In this document: positions 58,355-64,000 of the stretch, one piece after another | How the letters are laid out: every line of letters starts with the position of its first letter | Numbering within the stretch: position 1 is the stretch's first letter | NCBI GenBank assembly: GCA_022768065.1 | Contig: JALELS010000014.1 | Span: forward strand, 1 to 64,000 | From: Ruminococcus sp. | GTDB taxonomy: Bacteria > Bacillota > Clostridia > Oscillospirales > Acutalibacteraceae | DNA: 64,000 nucleotides | Direction: 5' to 3' | Made by a program: the position numbers and the translations under genes | The notes under the pieces: generated by a model | Seen by the model: the letters and a program-made list of their open reading frames with translations, nothing else | Database searches by the model: none | What the model was told of the DNA's origin: nothing

Positions 58355-58387
58355 AAAAGGCTGTGAACATTACGTTCAACAGCCTTT
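58355..58387. terminator. Terminator between ptsI and GPH transporter
   Basis: AAAAGGCTGTGAAC-ATTAC-GTTCAACAGCCTTT. Confidence 0.8.
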
Positions 58388-58408
58388 CTGTTATGTATCG
58401 CTTATGAA

Positions 58409-59935
58409 TTATTCTGCGGTTTTTGCTGCCTTGGCGGCTTTTCTTTCCTCTATTTCCTTTACGTACTCTCTCTGTTTACTCTCGGTAACTTTGTAGAAGA
58501 GCATGGGGATAATGGTAGCTACCATTGAAATAGCGCCCGAGAGGATAAGCACAGCCCAGAGCTTTTCGGAGCCCTCGGGAGTAACGGTATTATACGGGTC
58601 GGACGGGGAAATTCCCGAAATACCGTATGCCATAACGCCTATGAATGCGCCGACAGCCATACCGATTTTGTTGATGAAGGTCTGCATTGAGAAGCAGATA
58701 CCCTCTGCTCTTTCGCCCGTTTTCCACTCAAGGTATTCTACGGTATCACCTATCATAGCATAGGTTATTACGTTATTGATACCTTGCGGAAGTCCGAGAA
58801 GGACAAAGCCTATGGCAAGCCAAAGAAGGTTTGAAGAATTGTTGTATCCGCCGTTTCTGCCTATGAAGTACATGGCAAACATAACGACCGCTCCGAGAGC
58901 GTGTACATATATATAGGTCTTTTTCTTTCCGAGGTGCTTTGTGAACCAAGGAATAAGTACCGTTGCAATGGCTCCGCCGGGAACTACAAGGATTGTAAGA
59001 ATACTGTATACCGCCTCGTTTCCGAGAACATACTTTGCAAAGTAAAGTGAGCCTGTATACATATAAACGGTTCTGGCAGCGCCCAAAATACCCGAAAGAA
59101 GTATGAGCAAAAGCTGATCGTTTTTAAAGAGCAAACCGAGGTTATGGCCGAGTGACGGCGGAGTTGTATCGGTTGTATATCTTTCTCTTGTGTTCTTAAA
59201 GCCGTAGAAGAACATCGGCATAGACACAACAACAAGAACAACGGCGCAAATGAAATAAGTCCATTTAAGGGTGTGTGCATTGGCTGCGGAATTAGCGGCT
59301 ATAAGTACACCGTCGGCGTCTTTGTATTTAGCCGTTACGGCAGAAGTGATTATGGGTACAAATACCGTTACGGCACCTGCGCCTATTGTGCAGCAAAGAC
59401 GCGCAACCGTAAGAAGATTGCCGCGGATATTTGTGTTATTGGTCATAGCCGTTGAAAGTCCCCAATACGGAACGTCCGCTACGGTATATACCATAGACCA
59501 GATAACATATATAACGGAAATAATGATGAACGATTTTGCCGTGCTGTTATAGACAGGCAGGAAGCAGGCTATTGTAACCAAACCTATCGGGATAGCCATC
59601 CATTTAAGATACGGGCGGCATTTACCCCATTTGGTTCTCGTTCTGTCGACTATGGAACCCATAATCGGGTCATTAAGAGCGTCATATATTCTCGTAAAGA
59701 GCATAAGAAGCGCTACTGCGGTGGCGCCTGTCGTTTTTCCGATTTTAGCGTCCGCCATTAAAAGAGCATCGGTCATAAATATGGTAAGATACGAACCGAT
59801 GATGGTACAGATAAAGTTTTGGCCTATACCGGTAATGCTGTACGCAATAGCTTCGCGCGGCTGCATATTACCGTCATTCGGAGTAGTGCCGAACAGCTTG
59901 TGCCAGAAACTTTTCTTAACAGATTGCTTTTCCAT
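58409..59935 (-). CDS. MFS transporter, glycoside-pentoside-hexuronide (GPH) family
   Basis: RIYDALNDPIMGSIVDRTRTKWGKCRPYLKW. Confidence 0.92.
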   Translation of the reverse strand: MEKQSVKKSFWHKLFGTTPNDGNMQPREAIAYSITGIGQNFICTIIGSYLTIFMTDALLMADAKIGKTTGATAVALLMLFTRIYDALNDPIMGSIVDRTRTKWGKCRPYLKWMAIPIGLVTIACFLPVYNSTAKSFIIISVIYVIWSMVYTVADVPYWGLSTAMTNNTNIRGNLLTVARLCCTIGAGAVTVFVPIITSAVTAKYKDADGVLIAANSAANAHTLKWTYFICAVVLVVVSMPMFFYGFKNTRERYTTDTTPPSLGHNLGLLFKNDQLLLILLSGILGAARTVYMYTGSLYFAKYVLGNEAVYSILTILVVPGGAIATVLIPWFTKHLGKKKTYIYVHALGAVVMFAMYFIGRNGGYNNSSNLLWLAIGFVLLGLPQGINNVITYAMIGDTVEYLEWKTGERAEGICFSMQTFINKIGMAVGAFIGVMAYGISGISPSDPYNTVTPEGSEKLWAVLILSGAISMVATIIPMLFYKVTESKQREYVKEIEERKAAKAAKTAE

Positions 59936-60201
59936 TAAGTTAACTCCTTTTCCTTTTTTACAACTTTATACAACTTACAAAAGTTATAAAAATAATTATA
60001 GTGCAGAAATCAAAAATAGTCAAATTGAATATTGCATATTTCCCATCTTTATTTTTTTAAACGACACAAAAACTCATTAGTGGTCAATATCACGCACATA
60101 TCGAAACGCTGCCTTGCTTACCTTATATTTTTATTTGACTTATTACGCCGAAACCTTTATTATATTAGTTATGTATTATACTCAAATCGGAGGATGACGG
60201 C

Positions 60202-61608
60202 GTGAAAAAATCAAACAGTCTAATGAAAAAATTACCGGGATACATCGGCTACGGTGTAGGTGCTGTGGGTCTTGACCTCAGTTACGGAATGTTCTATTCG
60301 TTTTTGTCATATTACCTTTCAAGCGTGCTCGGACTTAAACCCGCATTTCTTTTGATACTCACCCCGATAGCACGTATCTGGGACGGCATTAATGACCCGA
60401 TGATGGGAACGATAGTTGACAATACGCGCACAAAATTCGGCAAATACCGCCCGTGGATACTCATAGGCGCATTCTCGAACGCGGTAGTTCTTACACTCCT
60501 CTTTACATCTTTCGGTATGAGCGGAACAAAGCTCTACATATATATAGCCGTAATGTATATTCTTTGGGGAATGACCAACACAATGGCAGACATTCCGTAT
60601 TGGTCGATGATACCCTCTTTTACAAGCGAGGCAAAAGAGAGAAACCTTGTGGCGACCATAGCGAGAACATTTTCGGGTCTCGGTCAGGGAATTATAACAA
60701 TATTGACCCCCATAATACTTCCCCTGCTCTCAACCGGTATGACGACCGAAAAGGGATACAGCGCAACGGGATTTTCACGTTGGGCTATGATATGCGGAAT
60801 AGCGCTTATACTGTTTTCGGCTACCTGCGTATTCAATACCAAAGAGACAAACGTCGTTTATAACGAAAAACAAAAATTCAGTTTCAAGCAGATATTCAAA
60901 ACCGTGGCTCACAACGACCAGCTTGTCGTATTTATGATATTCGCCATGCTTTCAAATGCGGGCTGGTATCTCACAAGCTCCACGGCGGTATACTATTTCA
61001 CCGATGTTTTGGGTCAGCCGAAAGGGCAGTCGCTTTTCCAGACAATCGGTGCGGTAGGCTCGGTAGTGGGTCTTTTGGTAATTCCCCTGCTCTCCGAGAA
61101 ATTCACAATGCGCTCAATATACACCATATCGCTCTCGATGACTATTTTGGGATACGCTTTGATGTTCATCTTCGGTCCGGTGCTTAAAATAGCGATAGCG
61201 CTCGACATATGCTATATTTTGGCTTCGGTGGGTATCAGTTCAATGTTTGTTTCGCAGACGGTATTCCTCGCGGATATAGTCGATTACGGCGAATACAAAA
61301 ACGGCTCTCGAAGCGAGAGTATAACTTTCTCGATGAAGGGCTTTTTGCAAAAAATGGCTTATACCATTCAGACTATTATTCTTTTCGGCGGCCTCGGTAT
61401 ATTCGGTTACAACGAACAAATCAGAGACGGCGTTATAAACAACGCCACCAAAGACGCAATAGGCGTAATAGCTTTCGGAATACCGCCCATACTTATAATC
61501 ATTTCAATGATAGTATTCCGCAGCAAATTTAAAATTCACGGTGAACTTGCCGAAAAAGTGCACAACTATATTACGGAAAAAAGAGCCGCAGACGGTGAAG
61601 ATAAATGA
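60202..61608 (+). CDS. MFS transporter, GPH family
   Basis: RIWDGINDPMMGTIVDNTRTKFGKYRPWILIGA. Confidence 0.93.
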   Translation: MKKSNSLMKKLPGYIGYGVGAVGLDLSYGMFYSFLSYYLSSVLGLKPAFLLILTPIARIWDGINDPMMGTIVDNTRTKFGKYRPWILIGAFSNAVVLTLLFTSFGMSGTKLYIYIAVMYILWGMTNTMADIPYWSMIPSFTSEAKERNLVATIARTFSGLGQGIITILTPIILPLLSTGMTTEKGYSATGFSRWAMICGIALILFSATCVFNTKETNVVYNEKQKFSFKQIFKTVAHNDQLVVFMIFAMLSNAGWYLTSSTAVYYFTDVLGQPKGQSLFQTIGAVGSVVGLLVIPLLSEKFTMRSIYTISLSMTILGYALMFIFGPVLKIAIALDICYILASVGISSMFVSQTVFLADIVDYGEYKNGSRSESITFSMKGFLQKMAYTIQTIILFGGLGIFGYNEQIRDGVINNATKDAIGVIAFGIPPILIIISMIVFRSKFKIHGELAEKVHNYITEKRAADGEDK

Positions 61609-62330
61609 GAATCCTTATCATAAGACACGGCGACCCCGACTACGAAAAAGATTCACTGACTCAAAAAGGCCGGCACGAAGCAGAGCTTCTTGCGGATAAA
61701 ATGGAAAAGACCGACGTTACGGCTTTTTATGTCTCGCCGCTCGGCAGAGCGCAGGACACGGCAAACGTCACTCTTAAAAGGCTCGGAAGAAGTGCAAAAA
61801 CCTATCATTGGCTCAGGGAATTTCACGCTCCGATATTTGATAAAAAGACAAAAAAGCTTTGCGGTCCGTGGGACCTTATGCCGTCGTTTTTTACTAAAGA
61901 GGACGACCTATACGATGTAAAAAAATGGGCGGATACCGAGTTTATGAAGCAAGGCAGAGTGAAACAGGAGTACAGAAAAGTTTCGCAGGGTCTTGACAAG
62001 GTGCTTAAAGCGCACGGATACGAAAGAAAGGACAAATACTACAAAGCCGTAAATGCCAATAAAGACACAATAGCGTTCTTTTGCCATTTCGGCGTAGAAT
62101 GTGTTATGCTCTCACATCTGCTCAACATTTCGCCTGTCTGCCTGTGGCAGGGCTTTTGTGCCGCTCCGACTTCGGTTACGACGCTGTATACCGAAGAGCG
62201 CGAAAAAGGCATAGCGGTATGGCGCTGCAGCTCATTCGGAGATATTTCGCATCTGTACGCCGGCAACGAAGAACCCGCATTTGCCGCACGGTTTTGCGAA
62301 ATCTATGACGATATGTCGCAAAGGCACTGA
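61605..62330 (+). CDS. Histidine phosphatase family protein
   Basis: ILIIRHGDPDYEKDSLTQKGRHEAELLAD (RHG motif); ATGA overlap with upstream MFS gene. Confidence 0.9.
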   Translation: MRILIIRHGDPDYEKDSLTQKGRHEAELLADKMEKTDVTAFYVSPLGRAQDTANVTLKRLGRSAKTYHWLREFHAPIFDKKTKKLCGPWDLMPSFFTKEDDLYDVKKWADTEFMKQGRVKQEYRKVSQGLDKVLKAHGYERKDKYYKAVNANKDTIAFFCHFGVECVMLSHLLNISPVCLWQGFCAAPTSVTTLYTEEREKGIAVWRCSSFGDISHLYAGNEEPAFAARFCEIYDDMSQRH

Positions 62331-62342
62331 TAAAAAACATAT

Positions 62343-62386
62343 AAAAAGGGGCTGTGAAAAACTTCTCGTTTTTACAGTCCCTTTTA
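62343..62386. terminator. Convergent bidirectional terminator
   Basis: AAAAGGGGCTGTGAAAAAC-TTCTC-GTTTTTACAGTCCCTTTT. Confidence 0.82.
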
Positions 62387-62407
62387 AATATCAGGATTTT
62401 TATTAAA

Positions 62408-63790
62408 TTATTTAAGCTTATCTATCATCATATGAGCCGCTTTGTATATATCGCCGCAGCCGAGAGTCAGGACAAGGTCGCCGTCCTTTGCGTTTTTAAC
62501 CACATAGTCGGCAACTTCCCCAAATGTATTGAACCACACGGAGCCCGGAATTTTTGCGGCGAGCTGAGAAGTGTATACATTATAGGTATTGACTTCACGC
62601 GAACCCATTATTTCGGTCATTACGCAATGGTCGGGTATGCTGAGCACCTTTGCGAAGTCGTCCATCAGCATATATGTGCGTGAATAGGTAAACGGTTGGA
62701 ATACCGCCCAAACGCTGTTATACCCCATCTCCATAGCGGCGTCAATGGTAACCTTGAGTTCTGCGGGGTGGTGTGCATAGTCGTCAACAAAGGTAATGCC
62801 CTTATACTTGCCGAGCAGCTCAAAACGCCTGTGGGCACCGCTGAAAGCGTCAAGTCCCTCGCGGCACGACTCGGCATCCGCTCCGGAATACATTGAAGCC
62901 GCCAAAGCCGCAAGCGCATTAAGGACATTGTGAAGCCCGGGAACTCTGAGTTTTATGTGGCAGAGGAACTCGCCCTTATGCATAGCGTCAAATTCATAAT
63001 AAGCGCCGTGTACGGGAGCGATATTTTCGGGATAATAGTCGTTCTCTTCCGCCATACCGAAAGTAATGAGATCCTTGCCCGAAATACCCTCCATGGCTTT
63101 TAAGGTGTTGGCGTCGTCGCCGTTGTAAATTACCGCCTTTGTCGCCATAGAAGCAAATTTATGGAAGCTCTTAATAAGATTGTCAAGCGTTTTGAAATAG
63201 TCGAGATGATCCTCGTCTATATTGAGTATAACGGCAACATCCGGTGACAGGTCAAGAAAAGTATCGACAAATTCGCATGCCTCGCAGACGAAATTTTCAC
63301 TCTTGCCTACCCTGCCGCTTGAACCCATCATGGGGAGTTTTCCGCCGATTACGGCAGAGGGGTCAAGCTTTGCGGTTATCATTATCTGCGTAGTCATAGA
63401 TGTGGTTGTGGTCTTGCCGTGAGTTCCGCAAATGCCTACGCAGTTCTTATACATTCTCGAAATTGCGCCGAAAAGCTTTGAGCGCTCAAAGGTCGGTATA
63501 CCGCTTGCCTTAGCGGCTACAAGCTCCGGATTATCTTTAAGCAAAGCCGCGGTATAAACTATCATCTCGGCGCCCTTGATGTTTTCAGCTTTTTGACCCA
63601 TGGTAACGGGTATACCGAGTTTACGTATTCTGTCAAGCGTATCGCTCTCGTTATTATCCGAGCCGGAAAGCTCATAGCCCCAGCTGTGAAGTATCTCGGC
63701 AAGCGGGCACATACCGCTGCCGCCTATCCCAATAAAATGTACTCTCTTTACTTCTTTTAAAAGTGTATCTATGTCTTTCATATAAGCCAT
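62408..63790 (-). CDS. murC: UDP-N-acetylmuramate--L-alanine ligase
   Basis: VHFIGIGGSGMCPLAEILHSWGYELSGSD; GICGTHGKTTTTSM; VDDYAHHPAELKVTI. Confidence 0.97.
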   Translation of the reverse strand: MAYMKDIDTLLKEVKRVHFIGIGGSGMCPLAEILHSWGYELSGSDNNESDTLDRIRKLGIPVTMGQKAENIKGAEMIVYTAALLKDNPELVAAKASGIPTFERSKLFGAISRMYKNCVGICGTHGKTTTTSMTTQIMITAKLDPSAVIGGKLPMMGSSGRVGKSENFVCEACEFVDTFLDLSPDVAVILNIDEDHLDYFKTLDNLIKSFHKFASMATKAVIYNGDDANTLKAMEGISGKDLITFGMAEENDYYPENIAPVHGAYYEFDAMHKGEFLCHIKLRVPGLHNVLNALAALAASMYSGADAESCREGLDAFSGAHRRFELLGKYKGITFVDDYAHHPAELKVTIDAAMEMGYNSVWAVFQPFTYSRTYMLMDDFAKVLSIPDHCVMTEIMGSREVNTYNVYTSQLAAKIPGSVWFNTFGEVADYVVKNAKDGDLVLTLGCGDIYKAAHMMIDKLK

Positions 63791-63941
63791 ACCTTTCGGT
63801 TTATTATGTCAGTATCTCCGACTAAGATATATTATATTGCATTTTACCGAAAATTTAAACCCTTAAATTACCTTTCACAATATATTTTCGATGTTCATAT
63901 TATGGTGTATAGATATCCATTCCGTAAAAGGAGGGAAAAGA

Positions 63942-64000
63942 ATGAAAAATATCGTTATTGCCGGCGGTGACAAAAGAATGAACTGTCTCGCCGAACAGCT
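63942..64000 (+). CDS. Partial CDS, possibly dipicolinate synthase subunit A (5' end only)
   Basis: AGGAGG SD then MKNIVIAGGDKRMNCLAEQ, resembling DpaA/SpoVFA N-terminus; cut by window end. Confidence 0.45.
   Translation, partial: MKNIVIAGGDKRMNCLAEQ

Noticed and set aside
59950-59990. Imperfect dyad TTATACAACTTACAAAAGTTATAA between the GPH transporters
   Set aside because: AT-rich and imperfect; below what can be separated from chance without comparative data
63880-63941. Possible sporulation sigma-factor promoter (CATATTAT) before the dpaA-like gene
   Set aside because: Only a partial -10-like match in AT-rich sequence; no convincing -35 element
1-64000. CRISPR array, rRNA operon or prophage structural genes
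   Set aside because: No regularly spaced direct repeats, no rRNA sequence and no phage structural proteins were seen

Overview
The window is a moderately GC-rich chromosomal segment from a probable spore-forming Clostridia (Oscillospiraceae-like) bacterium. The lineage is inferred from the gerW/ytfJ–DUF2953, dacF, cdaA–cdaR and hrcA–grpE–dnaK–dnaJ content and a partial dpaA-like gene. Most of it is dense housekeeping sequence. It contains a long minus-strand run (rluB, dacF, gerW, scpAB, M50 protease, prmC, DUF1385, a two-component system, a VCBS-type lipoprotein, cdaR, cdaA), a cysteine desulfurase–DUF3343 pair, a TetR–ABC–ABC exporter, ychF, and the heat-shock operon with a perfect CIRCE. 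It also contains proC, mscL, pncB, ppa, deoC, htpG, a MerR-controlled redox operon, a fructose PTS operon with its own HPr and EI, two GPH-type MFS transporters and murC. The clear accessory region is about 33.9-38.1 kb and is AT-rich. Within it lies a decayed integrative element of about 2.9 kb in tRNA-Gln(CUG), bounded by a 44-bp direct repeat (43/44 identity) of the tRNA 3' half. It carries an N-terminally truncated tyrosine integrase, a remnant that looks like a TIR-like (DUF1863/ThsB-type) domain, a GNAT fragment and a multi-TM protein. The most interesting single gene is an L-serine dehydratase with an N-terminal XRE-type HTH domain. Other leads are a tandem TetR operator overlapping a near-consensus promoter, a MerR-type dyad inside an elongated promoter spacer, a SWIM-like zinc-finger orphan with an upstream perfect dyad, and a probable non-canonical (UUA) or damaged start codon in an ABC transporter. 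I did not find a complete, clearly new multigene system. The best candidates are listed with the tests that would decide them. All family assignments are by eye, without searches.
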